This document shows positions 45,305 through 57,839 of a stretch of 64,000 nt of DNA, piece by piece (the first letter of the stretch is position 1; each line of letters starts with the position of its first letter). A program made the position numbers and the translations under genes. The notes under the pieces are model-generated. The model made no database searches, had not been told where the DNA came from, and saw only the letters and a list, made by a program, of their open reading frames with translations. Source of the stretch: Glebionis coronaria (Eukaryota; Streptophyta; Magnoliopsida; Asterales; Asteraceae); contig CM046876.1 in the NCBI GenBank assembly GCA_025667525.1, positions 571,451,469 through 571,515,468 on the forward strand. Reading direction: 5' to 3'.

Positions 45305-47996
45305 TTAGATTTGTAAAGACTTTGAATCACCGTAATGTAAAGTCTTTTGAGCCTTGTTATTCCTAGCTTGTTTCTGCATATGAGTAATAGTCGTAAATGT
45401 ACTGCCTGCTGGAACATTCATCGAGCGCTTAGATCCTATCTTTGGTGCACTTTCAACAACAACTTTCATGGTATTTGGTGGTGTTGTTTCCTGTATGGAA
45501 ACAAAAGCCGTGTATTAAACATTGAACTAAATATTAAAAGCTATGTATATGTAGGATGATAAATCAAGTGTATGTACCTCTTCCAAAAAAATAACCTTTT
45601 TCTTTGGCCATGCCACGAAACTACCTTTTACATCCTTAACAGTTTTTAAACCATTATTTCCGTCATCAGGTATGAATGTTGCATCCACTATGGATTCATC
45701 AACTGAAACTTTGTAGCAATTTTTTGGTAGTGTTTGGTTATGAATGATTGCATTTTCTCCATCCTTAGACTTGTATACCCTACCGTTACCAATGATCATT
45801 GTCCTAGATATGTTCCACAGTTTGTACTTAAATGTCTGAAGAAAAAATGTTTACATGCGTTAATGACAAATAAATTAAACAAGTAATTATATAAAAAATG
45901 ATGAAATACTTACATTTGGTAGTGATGGTGGAGACTGATTTACTTTTGATTTAGAAGGTGTACGCTTCTTTCGTAATGATGCAATAGGTACGTCTTGTAG
46001 TGTCGAGGGAGACAGATTTTGTTGTGATCCGGAAGCTGGATAAATATCTTCTTGAGATTGGGAATTTTGAAGTGGAGACTTCTTTTCCAACGATCCTGTC
46101 TTATTTTTTGCTAACCTAGTTCTAGTAGGTACCTGCATATATACATAACACAGTAAATAAGTCATGTATAGTACAATTTAGTAACCAAACATGGTTTTTT
46201 ATAACTTACCTTCTTCGCAGTTGCAGCTGCAGTTGCAGTGTCCAAATCCTTGTTCGAAGTTGCAGTTGTCTTAGACATTGGAAATAACACACCCTTCTGA
46301 AGTCCACCACCACTGATCGACGTCCTTTGCTCTTCACTAGGTATTTTGCTTAATGCATTATGTTCTAGTTGTAATACCTGTAATATATAAGTATGTTAAT
46401 TGTTAATGGTATTACAGACTGAAAATCATCAAATCAAAATTAGAAAACTAGTCTTACATTTGACTGACTTGGCATTAACTCGGCTATATTAACCCCTTGT
46501 GAAGACATAACTTTCAACATTTTTTCAATAGTTTCCTGTGTTTGTGACATCTTGGTGGTTAATTCAGCGACTGTATCCTCTTTTTCTTTACGCGCCTGTC
46601 TCTCCTTCTCAAGTTTATTTTCAAGCAACGCAATCCTTACATCAGTTCCTTGTTTCCTTCTAGGTAGATCAAAGAACTTCCTGTACGTAACTCTGCCTCC
46701 CACTCCTCGTGCATACCCTCCCTTTTCCTTTCCTAATACATGTGATAATGAATCTGAGCCACTATCAACCCTCAAGGTTCCATCTCTAATCTGTACCTCT
46801 GCTTCCAGCTGCACACAAAAAATGGTAAATAATTTATTATACGAATATAAACATTATATATAAAAAATTGCAATAACACTTACAATCTTAGTGCCAACTT
46901 TGATTGTTTCATCATCCGTCTCTTTTCCTTCTTGTCTAACCCTTCCATTAAACCATAATACACCATGGGGGGGTTCTTGATCTGGTGTAATTTCTTTTCT
47001 TATGATCTTCCAAACATCAAATACATACCGATGAAAAGTTAAACCAACATGGACAACAATGTTAGGATATTACACCAATATAACCTTACCATTTGCTCTT
47101 TTATATATACATAACCACCACGTCCCATTGTATACTGATAAAGAGGCTTGGAACGCGCCAATTTATTAGCAGCTGATTTCACCTAACAAAAAATAATATT
47201 GGATGAGAAGTTGCTAGTACGTAACAGACTGTGTTTGTCATACGGAGTTTCCAAACAATGCATACATACGGTGTTTATAAATGTAAAATGAAATAGAAAT
47301 TAACAACCTTAAATTCTTCTGTCGCCGTGTGGTTTACAAAAGCAACCTAGTGTTCGGCTTTGACGATTGCTTTGTAATTCTTTGGAACTACATTTAGTTT
47401 TTCAGGATTATCTAGGTTGGGAACTATGTGCTTTGTTGTCAATTTGCTTCTGAAATTTCTTAGCAGTTCACCTAGCTTATTCATAACCAAATTTTTGTAG
47501 GACACATCAAATTCAAAGTATTGCTGCACATATTAACATAATGTTAAAGTAAATGTAGGATTACGACTAATAGTTGGGTAAAAAATTTGTATTTGTACCG
47601 TGGTTTCAGTCCAATGTTTTTCTCTTGCTTCATCCTTCACATCTTTCCACGATAGAATCTTCAATCCTATCTGCTCCCGAACCGTGTCTCCTAAAAAACT
47701 TATAAACAATGATCTATTTGGCCCTGAAATTCTATTCAGTGCATCAAAGTTCACATTTATCTTCATGACATCTGGTTTTCCATATTTTATCCGAAACTTG
47801 GCTAACCTAGTTATACCCCTCTATTAACAACCTTCTGTTTACTGATGTCTTCATCCGCATCCGATTGATCACCATAATCCTCTGATTCATAACCTCCTTC
47901 ATTATCGTGATTTACATCATCATTATTAGCCAAATAATCATCATCATTAACAATATAATCTTGATCATTGTTTTCAGTGTTCATGATTATTGACAT
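45305..47996 (-). pseudogene. TnpA-like CACTA protein gene (Transposase_24/Ptta-En-Spm), about 10 exons
   Basis: Exons with GT/AG borders can be followed on the minus strand: first exon from ATG 47996, then about 47810-47600, 47523-47308, 47182-47090, 47006-46884, 46808-46458, 46377-46210, 46132-45914, 45835-45578 and 45490-45305 (TAA). Most are whole codons long. The first exon is acidic. The next ones hold the Transposase_24 domain (VKSAANKLARSKPLYQYTMG; VLWFNGRVRQEGKETDDE), followed by a coiled coil (46700-46470) and a basic tail. In En/Spm, TnpA binds the subterminal repeats and the bent ends. Two breaks: a frame change in a G-run near 47818, and TAG at 47349-47347 where a Trp is expected (AEH-stop-VAFVNHT). 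Confidence 0.8.
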
Positions 47997-49689
47997 GTGT
48001 ACAAGAACAATAAGTGGAAATGGTATGAAACTAGTGATGACAGTAATTGAGATGGAGATGGAGTTAAAAAATTATGGTATATTTTTTAATTTTGGAGAAA
48101 AATCAAGATTTGAGATGGATATGGAATTAGAATATTATGGTAACTGCATATGCATTAACTTAGCATGGACATTTAAAATTTTCATGAAAAATTTGGCTCC
48201 AAATACAAAAATTAAACAACCAAATATTTTGAACTCCAATTTGCCTCCAAATTAAACATTCAAATTTTCCCTTTGAGTTTCTTGGTAAAAATAAAGTTTG
48301 AACAAAATGTTATACTATTTTTCATATTTTAACATTCAACCAAAAACATTTAGTTTACACTACATAAAAACTTGAATTCATATATTATAAGAAGATGGAT
48401 ATAACATATAGTGAATTGTACATGGCCTTAAAATACTTATATTACGTAATTAACAAACTCGTATTGTTGATTACAGATAACTGATAATTGTTTCATAATG
48501 ATAGTAATGCATACAAATCTATTAAATTGTTGCGACCTGTAGGTTGAAAATGCAACAGGTGCCCAGCAATAACAGACCAACAAAACATAAAAAATTTGTT
48601 CATATTACACAGGGAGAACTGACATCATCCAACCTTCCAACATTCCTTTTGCCTTTGTTGTTGCTCCCCTCTACAGCATTCCTTGACCGAACCTTCTTAC
48701 ATTATGTATGCCTACAATAGGAGTTTAAAACAGTAGAGGGCGAATACATGGAGTACTTGAAGAACTTGTGGTCAAACTCCGAATCGGACTTATATTGCTA
48801 ACTTATGCAAACATGTACATATTAATGTTAGTTATATGTCAACGAAGGTAGTGTTTGGCAGTATGTGTAGCATGGTTGTGGTTGCCCTAACAACATTTGG
48901 ATTTATTTGGTTATGCATATGTTTGTATAGGGGACCATATCCAACTGATTACAAAAGACCTAAAACAATATCATACCAAAAAACCTGTAACTATAATATA
49001 CCATGGGACCATATCCGGACACATTAACAAAAACCATAACCAAGATTGAAACATAGACCATATAAACACGTTAATTAAAAATGGCATAGATTAAGAAGGG
49101 CTAGTCCTATAAATCGAATCACGTTAATGAAAAATGAAATAGGTCCACATACATGCATTAAAAATTAGTGTAAACCCTAATACCATAACAAACTTACACT
49201 ATTCGTATGAACCCTAATATTTAAATTGAACAATACTGATTGTTGCATTACCTTTTTTTCTGATTCTTCATGTCGTTAATGATTGTGTAGATTGGCGACT
49301 ATTGTGTATTAGGGTTTTATTTTTTTATTGTGTATTGGATGAAGATTTAGGGTTTGTTCTTCCTGTGTGTGATTCTAAAGATGGTGGCGGTTACAAGCTA
49401 GATGGTTGTTGGATATTATTTGTGTTTAATGAAAATGTAAATATTATTTAAAATTACTTAATAATAAAATTATAGTAATTAACATTTAATTATTAAAAGT
49501 TAATAATAAATAAATAATAGTAAGTAAATAAAAAAAACATATACGTTGTATTTTTATTAAAAACATTTTTCTCAAAATTAACTAACTTTAAAAATGTTAT
49601 AATTTTAAACATAACATAAAAATATTACTTTAATTAATTTTAAACATAAAGTTATAGTTCAATAACTTAAATATGAATAAGGTTGATTT
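47997..49689. other. CACTA inter-gene region, left part
   Basis: 1.7 kb, AT-rich, upstream of the TnpA-like gene. No convincing gene; a 63-codon ORF at 48836-49027 with a hydrophobic stretch has no support. It should contain the promoter of the minus-strand gene. Confidence 0.5.
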
Positions 49690-51230
49690 TGAATGGTCGA
49701 TTTAATAAGGTTAGGGTGACAAAATTATAGTTTAGTAATGGGTTAGGGTTTATGGTTTAGGGTTGGGTTTTAGGGTTTATGGTTTAAGGTATAGGGTTGA
49801 GGGTTAAGGTTTAGGATTTATGATTTAGGGTTTATGGTTTAGGGTTAATGAAGTGGTTTATGTTTAATTAGGGTTTATAGTTTAATTTAAGTTCATGTTT
49901 TAGGGTTAATTAATGTTGTTTAAAGTTTATGATTTAGGGTTTATATAGGGTATACTTCTGTATGTTTAGGTTGTATGGGTTAGACTTTAGGGTTATGGTT
50001 TAAGGTTTAGGATTTATGGTTTAATTAGCTAGTGTGGTTTATTAAGGTTTAATTAAGATTTATGGTTTAATTAGATAGGGTTTATGGTTTAAGGATTAAT
50101 TATGATTTAAGGTTTATATGGTTTAGGGCTTATAGGGTTTAGGGTTTAAGGTTCATTGGTTTATGGTTTAGGAATTATGGTTTAATTAGCTAGTGTTTGT
50201 AGTTTTAAGGGTTAAATAGGATTTAAGGTTAAATGGTTTAAGGTTTATGATATAGTGTTTAGGGTGCATTGGTTTAAGGTTTAGTGCTTAGGGTTTAGGG
50301 TTTAAGGTTCATTGGTTTATGGTTTAATTAGCTAGGGTTTGTGGTTTAAGGGTTAAATAGTATTTAAGGTTAAATGGTTTAATGTGTATGATTTAGTGTA
50401 TAGGGTGCATTGGTTTAAGGTTTAGGGCTTAGGGTTTAAGGTTCATTGGTTTATGGTTTAAGGTTTAAGGTTTAAGGTTTAGGATTTATGGTTTAATTAG
50501 CTAGGGTTTGTGGTTTAAGGGTTAAATTGGATTTAAGGTTTATAGGTTTAAGGTGTATGATATAGTGTTTAGAGTGCATTGATTTAATGTTTAGGGTTTA
50601 GGGTTTAAGGTTTATTGGTTTATGGTTTAAGGTGTATGATTTATGGTTTAATTAGCTAGGGTTTGTGGTTTAAGGGTTAAATAGAATTTAAGGTTTATAG
50701 GTTTAAGGTGTATGATATAGTGTTTAATTAGGGTGCATTACTTTAAGGTTTAGGGCTTAATTAGGGTTTAAGGTTTATTGGTTTATGGTTTAAGGTTTAT
50801 GATTTATGGTTTAATTAGCTAGGGTTTGTGGTTTATTTAAGGGTTAAATAGGATTTAAGGTTTATAGGTTTAAGGTGTATGATATAGTGTTTAGGGTGCA
50901 TTACTTTAAGGTTTAGGGCTTAATTAGGGTTTAAGGTTTATTAGTTTATGTTTTAAGGTTTATGATTTATGGTTTAGTTAGCTATGGTTTGTGGTTTAAG
51001 GGTTAAATAGGATTTAAGGTTTATATGTACCGGTTTATGATTTAGTGTTTAGGGTTCATTGGTTTAAGGTTTAGTGTTTATTGAGGTTTAATGTTTAGGG
51101 TTTAATGTTTAAGGATTAGGGATTATGGTATGTAAGATTATGAATTATGGTTTAATTAAGGTTTATGGTTTAAGGGTTATATGGTTTAGGGTTAAATTGT
51201 TTAAGGTTTAGGTTTTAAATTAAGTAAGAT
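49690..51230 (+). repeat. Telomere-like (TTTAGGG-derived) higher-order repeat in the CACTA element
   Basis: About 1.5 kb is built almost wholly from GGTTTA/GGGTTTA/AGGTTTA-type units, i.e. diverged plant telomere repeat. A longer period overlies it: the landmark TTTAATTAGC or a close variant occurs at about 50020, 50181, 50323, 50492, 50647, 50810 and 50973, giving units of 142-169 bp. It lies between the two divergent transposase genes. Confidence 0.85.
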
Positions 51231-52272
51231 AACAAATTACTCATCATTTATGTTACGTTCAGATGTGGTCTTGGTGAAATAAGTCATAAAACCTTTTAAG
51301 CACCGACCTTTTAAAAGGGGTATAAAACGTTTGCATATATTATATATTACTTATTTAAAACATAATTAATGTATTTTCATTAATATAATTTTTATCAAGT
51401 TTTATATACTTAGTCTTTCATAATAATTGTCTGTTGTTGACTTTTTTTTGTCTTAATATTGATACTTTCAATTTTAACATATTTGTTTATGTTATATGAT
51501 TACCTGATAATATGACTCCACCGCATTGGCCCGTTTAAAATAATATTTCCTTAAATATATTTCATGCATTATATTAATTTTGTAACAGATATAAACCACA
51601 AAATGTAAGCTTATGACACATAATCCCATCTCGACTTATGTTTAATAAATCATAAATAACATATTTATATAAGGGTATAAGTAATAAATACACAAATACT
51701 TATGATGGTCCATTGTACCCAATGGACTTTTTTATGTCCAATATTCCTATTTGAACAAAAATATAAAGTTAGGACTTTTTATTAGGATAAATAACCTACA
51801 TTTTCGGTTCAAATTTTAACACCTTTTACTTCAAACTTTTATTCAATGAAATTTAAAACATGCCTCCAAAATTTTATTTTGTTGAAAATTGAAAATTTGC
51901 CTCCAAAATGTTATTTAGTGAACATTGAAAATAACTCCCAAAAATTTAAAACTCATCCCACAATTTTTTTCCATCCCTCATTCTCCAGCCATCAATAACA
52001 TCAACAACTATTTTGTTCGGCCATCTACATCAGTTTTAATTTCATTACTTTATAAATCAGGTAATGTTTTTATTAGGATTATAATCTGTAGTGTTCATAT
52101 GCATTTGTTTAGATAATTAGTATATATCTGATTGGATTTTAGGGTCTTATATTATGCGTTATTGATTCATGCTATGTGCCTTAAACCTTTAAGAATGTTT
52201 TATCTTGGATATGATATATTGGTTTGTTTTGTGATTTGTAAGATATATACGGTACGATTTATCCTCAACACT
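51231..52272 (+). other. Upstream region of the Tnp2 gene
   Basis: About 1 kb, AT-rich, no gene seen. It is the likely promoter and leader region of the plus-strand transposase gene. No clear TATA box could be chosen among many AT runs. Confidence 0.45.
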
Positions 52273-55200
52273 ATGATGGACAAGTCTTGGATACGAAGTA
52301 ATAGGACTAAAAAAGAATATTTTGACGAAGTAGAAGCGTTTATTGAATATGCCAAAAAAATGCGCAAGAGGAGATTAACCGCCACCCAGAAAGTCATAAT
52401 GGACCACTTAAAATTCTATGTCCCTGTAACAGATGCTTAAACCACATAGAGGGTACAGTAGAATCAGTAGGATTCCATTTATTCAGACATGGGTTTAATC
52501 CAAAGTACACAAATTGGAAAAAACATGGAGAAAAGGACGAGCAATCATCAAATGCCCAAATATTAGTTGATGATACAACAGAGTACGTTGACAACACGGA
52601 TGTCGACACGGATGCTGGTTTAGAAATTCCAACAGATGGCCCAGCAACAGTAGAGATGGTTAACGCTACAAAAGTTGATTTTGATGAGGATGACATTGCC
52701 AAGTTTCAACAAGTAGTAGTAGACGCGGAGAAGCCACTTTATGAAGGATGTCCTGACTTCACAAAGTTGTCTACAATAGTTAAACTTCTCAACTTGAAGG
52801 GTAAGTATGGAGCTTGTGATAAGTTCTTTACTGAATTACTTGGTTTGATTAAAAAGAGGCTACCTGCTGGTAACGAACTAGTTGAAAGAACTTATCAGGC
52901 CAAAAAAATTATGCGACTGATGGGATCAGGATATAAAAAGATACATGTATGTATCAACAACTGCATGATTTACTGGAAAACTAACTCAAAATTGACTGCT
53001 TGCTCAATATATAGGACAACAAGATGGAAGGTCGACAATAAGACAAAGAAAGTTTACGAAAACATTCCAGCCAAAGTGATGTGGTACTTCCCAATTATAC
53101 CAAGACTAAAACGATTGTTTAAGATACCAAGTATTGCAGAAAACATGAGATGACACGCAACAAGGAGGATAACAGATGGTGTTTTACGTCACCCTGCAGA
53201 TTCACAAGCATGGCGTACCATAGATGAAAAATTCCCCAAAATTGCAGAAGATCCAAGAAATATACGGATGGGAATATCGGCTGATGGGGTTAACGTCAAC
53301 TCAGGTAATAGGCATCACAGTGTATAGCCAGTTTTATGTGTCATATACAACCTTCCTCCATGGTTGTGTATGAAACGAAAGTTTATCATGCTTTCGACCC
53401 TTATATCGGGATACCCGGGGAATGATATTGATGTTTTCTTAGAACCGTTAGTTGATGATCTGTATACCTTATTTGAACATGGTGTTGATACATATGATGC
53501 GTCAACGAAACATAACTTTAAGCTTCATTCCGTTGTGTTATGGACGATAAATGATTACCCAACACTGAGTACATTATGCGGCTGCCCATACAGTGGATTC
53601 AATGGTTGCGTGGTATGTGGGAAAGATACACATTGTGTAAGACTTTCGGCCTCAGCCAAGCAAAGTTATGCTGGTCACAGACGATATCTACCATACACAC
53701 ATACATTCAGAAAGCAAAGGAAATCGTTTAATGGACAACAAGAACCTGAACGTGCTCCAGTACCAAAGACAGGGGAAGAAATATACGACGAAGTTCGACA
53801 TATTCAAAATAAGTGGGGAAAAGTAAAGAAAACTAACAATAACGAATCAGGAAACCAGGAAGATACAAGAGTCAGAGGTGGGAAAATTCAAAATAACAAA
53901 AGAAAAGCAACAAAAGACGAGGGTAGTTCAAGCCAACCTACTGAATCGTATTGGAAGAAATTTAACATTTGGTATTGAAGGCTAAGGTATTGGAGCATAA
54001 TCCTGTTCCACATTGTATTGACTTTATGTATGTAGAAAAAAATTGTGGGGAGAGTTTTGTTGGAACTTTGCTAAATGTTCCTGGTAAGACGAAAGATGGA
54101 TTGAAGGCACGAATGGATCTGGCAGCTTTGGGTATAAAACCTGAGCTTTTTGCTAGGCTAGAACAAGACAAAACAACACTACCTCCAGCAGGCTACACGT
54201 TAACTAATGCTGAAAAAGACAAATTTTGTGAAATGTTAGCCAACCTCAGAGTACCACAAGGATATTGTTCAAATTTTGCTAGTTTGGTCAACGTAAAGGA
54301 AAGGAAGCTCATTGGCCTTAAGTCACATGACTATCACATGTTGATGCAAGAGTTTTTACCAATTTCAATACGTTCAATCATGGATCCACCCACACGATAT
54401 GCTATTATCAGGTTTTGCTTTTTCTTTAAATCTATATGTAGAAAAGAAATCAAATTGGAAGAACTAGATGTGATGCAACAAGAACTAGCTGTGACACTTT
54501 GCCTACTTGAGAAGTTCTTTCCTCCGTCATTTTTTGATATTATGATACACTTGACTGTGCACCTAACTAGAGAGGTAATATTGTGTGGTCCCATATGCTT
54601 TCGGTGGATGTACCCATTTGAAAGATGTATGAAGGTTATTAAAAACCATGTTAGAAACAGAAACAGACCAGAGGGATGCATTGCTGAGGAGAGCATTGCG
54701 GAAGAAACAATAGAGTTTTTTAGCGAGTATCATAAAACAATGAAATCTGTTGGTTTGCCACCTGATAAAGATGTAACCAATGAAAATGAGGACGGAATGC
54801 CATTGTCGGCCGGCACACCATTTGAAATGAATGGGGAACTATTTGCAAAAGCTCATTTGTATGTACTACAAAATACAGATGAACTTTTACCCTATATCGG
54901 GTAAGTATTACTAACACATGTCTATTTCATTGATATAAATATTCTAAAAACAAAAAAATTAATCAAATACTTTGTTTCGTTTCAGGCGACACAAGAATTA
55001 TTTGAAAAACAATAACCCGGGGAAACGAATAGCATTGCTGGAGGCTGAGCATTGTAAAACTTTTGCTAAGTGGTTACATGATGAGGTAATTACTTGTATG
55101 ATGTTTATAATTGTTTGTTTGTTGCTAAATATTGGTTAACTTAACATCTCAAAAACCAATACTAAGCTAGTAGTATAGTATAATAAATAAGCATTTACAA

Positions 55201-55959
55201 CATAATGAGGCGATCTCCAACTCTCAGTAGAAATTAGAAGCGTTGTCATTAGCTAGAAAGAGGTCCACCAGCACACCGTTTCTTTATCTGAAACACTATT
55301 CTTTAACTGTTGAAATTCATGTTTTGAGAGAGTTAGCAATATTAAAAGATAAAGTATCAGATACTGTTAGGTGGATATCATTTGGACCACGCGCCACGGT
55401 AGTGAAATACGATGCATATAACATCAATGGGTATACATTTCGTACGAAAATAAATGATGGCAAAGTTCACCAGAACAGTGGGGTTTGTGTTGAGGTAGAA
55501 GATACTCATATATCCAAAGAAGTTGAAACCAAAAAAAAACTATTTTATTATGGGGTTTTACAAGAGATATGGGTACTAGATTATCGTTTCAGGAGAATAC
55601 CTCTTTTCAAGTACGATTGGGTTAATCACAAGAAACATGCAGTCAAAAAAGATAAGTTTCTTGGATATACATTGGTAGACCTGAATAACTTAGGCCACAA
55701 GGATGATCCGTTCATATTTGGCTCACAAGCAGGACAGGTGTTTTATGTCCAAGACCAGGTACAAAAAAATATGTCTATTGTCTTCAGGACCCCTAGCAAG
55801 AATTACAAAGATACATATGACGAAGTCGATGAGGAATTTAGTACAGTCATTCACCAGAACAATGATAACACTTTGCCAGATGCACATGTAGGTGATGATT
55901 CACACAGTGACTACTATCGAGCAGACGGTGAAGGAGTTGTCATACGAAAAACCAAGTGA
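52273..55959 (+). pseudogene. Tnp2-type CACTA transposase gene, three exons
   Basis: Exon 1 (52273-54900) begins MMDKSWIRSNRTKKEYFDEV, the transposase-associated domain with its CPCNRC motif near 52415. The tnp2 domain follows (LISGYPGNDIDVFLEPLVDD; LCGCPYSGFNGCVVCGKDTH), then the DUF4218 region (LKSHDYHMLMQEFLPISIR; GPICFRWMYPFERCMKVIKN). Exon 2 is 54986-55085 and exon 3 is 55231-55959, a DUF4216 domain (YDAYNINGYTFRTK; VFYVQDQ) ending TGA. Borders are GT/AG and in phase. Breaks: a frame change near 52395, TGA 53151-53153 and TAG 53325-53327 where Trp is expected (MRWHA, SVWPV), and a frame change near 53970. It would cut at the CACTA ends. Confidence 0.88.
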
Positions 55960-57217
55960 AGCCTGTCATGCTCAAGTTGGCACAATCGGCCTTTTTATCG
56001 TATTTAACTTGTTCTTTTAGATGATAGGTTCTAGTACTTGTTTAAGGATTTATGTTTGTGTGCATATCACACATTTAATCTTTCATTTTTTCTACAAAAA
56101 CACTTGTAATCTCTTTTATTTGAATGTAAAATTTCTTTAACATTCAGTGGCTCTTTTAATTATGTTTTTATGAAAATTAGATTTCAATTGTGTCCTGCTG
56201 ATATAGCTAATTACATGTAAGTTTTCATAATCTGTCATATTGAATTCTGTCATACTAGTGAAACTTTGTGTTCAAAAAGAATGTTCAGATTGGTGAATTG
56301 AGTTGCATGTCTGTTTATATAGCTAGTGACATACTACATAGTGTTCAATTTGGTGATTTGAGTTGCAATTACTGAACTGCATAATGAAAATATAGCTATT
56401 GCATCAGTTTGTATCAGTTTCAACTCCAGTAGTGGTTTGGCTTGTGAATGCTTATTTTATTGATTATCCAGCTTATTTAAGTCTTTTGTTGCTCACCTTT
56501 ATATTTCATATTGGTTGCATGCCCTAAAATTGCTTAAATTTCATTATTCCTTTGTAAATTTGATATACTGCTCAACATAAGGGGTGTTTGGGACTGTATG
56601 TTTAAGCTTATTGACAACATGATTTAAACCTCCTATTGCCTGCACACCTACTGTTTAGTTATAATAGGTTATAGTTGGTTTTTATTTCAGTATGTATTTA
56701 CAAATTTTGTGATTAGCATGTATTGCAAAAATCTGCTCATTACTGAAGTGCACTAGCTATTGACATAATGAGTAATAAATTTGTGTCTACAAGAAGTTTG
56801 CATAATCTATAATACAAATTTTTGTCATACTTGTCAAGTTTGTGCTCAAATTCATACTTAAATCGTTCATGTACCTTCTTTAATTTCATACACACAACAC
56901 ATTCTGCTATCTTAACCCCCAAAAATTACAACAGATACTGATATTAAGCATAACTATAAGTTAAAGAACAATTTAATTAGATGTAATAAGAAATTAAGAT
57001 AAACACAATAGCAGGCATTAAACATTAAACCAAATTAAACATAAATGTCATTACCATTACCATTAGACATTATATACATATTAGATATGCAGTTAAACAA
57101 AACATGGGTACAAAGTACTTTAACTTAAACAAAAGAACTGGTTTAGACACGACATACCCAAACTGCATATTGATGGGCTAAAACAACAAAAAGATATGTG
57201 CCCATGCACAACAATCA
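55960..57217. other. CACTA region between Tnp2 gene and the third ORF
   Basis: 1.26 kb, AT-rich, without a recognisable gene. It probably holds the converging 3' untranslated regions of the two flanking genes. It is unusually rich in T-runs and short near-repeats such as CATACTAGTGAA/CATACTTGTCAA. Confidence 0.5.
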
Positions 57218-57619
57218 TCAAACATTTTCTTCTGCTGGTGGAACCATTTCCATTTCAGTGGACCAAGCTTTCAACTCATCGACACCTTCAACTTGTTCCT
57301 GAACAATAATGTTCAAACGATAAAGCTTCGTTTCCAACCTCTTCTTTAAATCAGTAAAAGCTTGAATAGACTCCTCCCAATCAGCAGCTGGATGATTGGT
57401 CTTCATTTCAGAAAGTGCAGTACGCACCCTTTTTAGGCTTACCTTAACCGGTTCAATCAAATACCGGATATCATTAGTAGAAGCCTTCTCTTCAATAATC
57501 TGTTGCTCGAAGTATACCCTCATGGCATACGAAATATTTGCACCACCAGTGAGTTGCATAATCTCGTCCAACACAAGGGTGGCATTTGCATCAGAAATAC
57601 TTCCTTGAGAATCTGCCAT
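57218..57619 (-). CDS. Intact 133-codon ORF in the CACTA element, unknown function
   Basis: A complete reading frame from ATG (57619) to TAA (57218), uninterrupted although both transposase genes beside it are broken. The protein begins MADSQGSISDANATLVLDEI. It is mostly helical in character, with E/K/L-rich heptad-like stretches (IRYLIEPVKVSLKRVRTALS; TDLKKRLETKLYRLNIIVQE) and an acidic end. It has no Cys cluster, signal peptide or membrane segment. A TATA box (TATAAATA) lies about 98 bp upstream at 57724-57717. It lies close to the right subterminal repeats. I do not recognise its family. It could be an accessory protein of this CACTA group, a captured host fragment, or a chance ORF; length and TATA box argue against chance. 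Confidence 0.6.
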   Translation of the reverse strand: MADSQGSISDANATLVLDEIMQLTGGANISYAMRVYFEQQIIEEKASTNDIRYLIEPVKVSLKRVRTALSEMKTNHPAADWEESIQAFTDLKKRLETKLYRLNIIVQEQVEGVDELKAWSTEMEMVPPAEENV

Positions 57620-57716
57620 GGATTGATCTGTTAATAGAAAGTAAAAAGGTGTTTTTGATTTGGGGAATATGATCTGTTAGTTGGTGATGTTATAGATTAT
57701 ATAACTATATACAGGG

Positions 57717-57724
57717 TATTTATA
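57717..57724 (-). promoter_or_regulatory. TATA box for the third CACTA ORF
   Basis: TATAAATA on the minus strand, 98 bp upstream of the ATG at 57619, in a suitable sequence context (GTATAAATACCC). A second weaker TATA-like run (57690-57709) lies just upstream. Confidence 0.55.
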
Positions 57725-57839
57725 CAACCCATAACAACCACATTTTTTTATTGGGGCAAATGAAGAGTTGCAAACCGTAATGGCAAATAGTCTGAACTCA
57801 ATGCATGCAGGGAGGAGTATCAAGGAAGCTTCGACACAC

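Noticed and set aside
48836..49027. 63-codon ORF with a possible membrane segment in the CACTA element
   Set aside because: No promoter, no homology, and a length expected by chance. Not listed as a gene.
49690..51230. A true chromosome end or telomere
   Set aside because: The repeats are diverged and have a higher-order period. They are bounded on both sides by transposase genes within one transposon.
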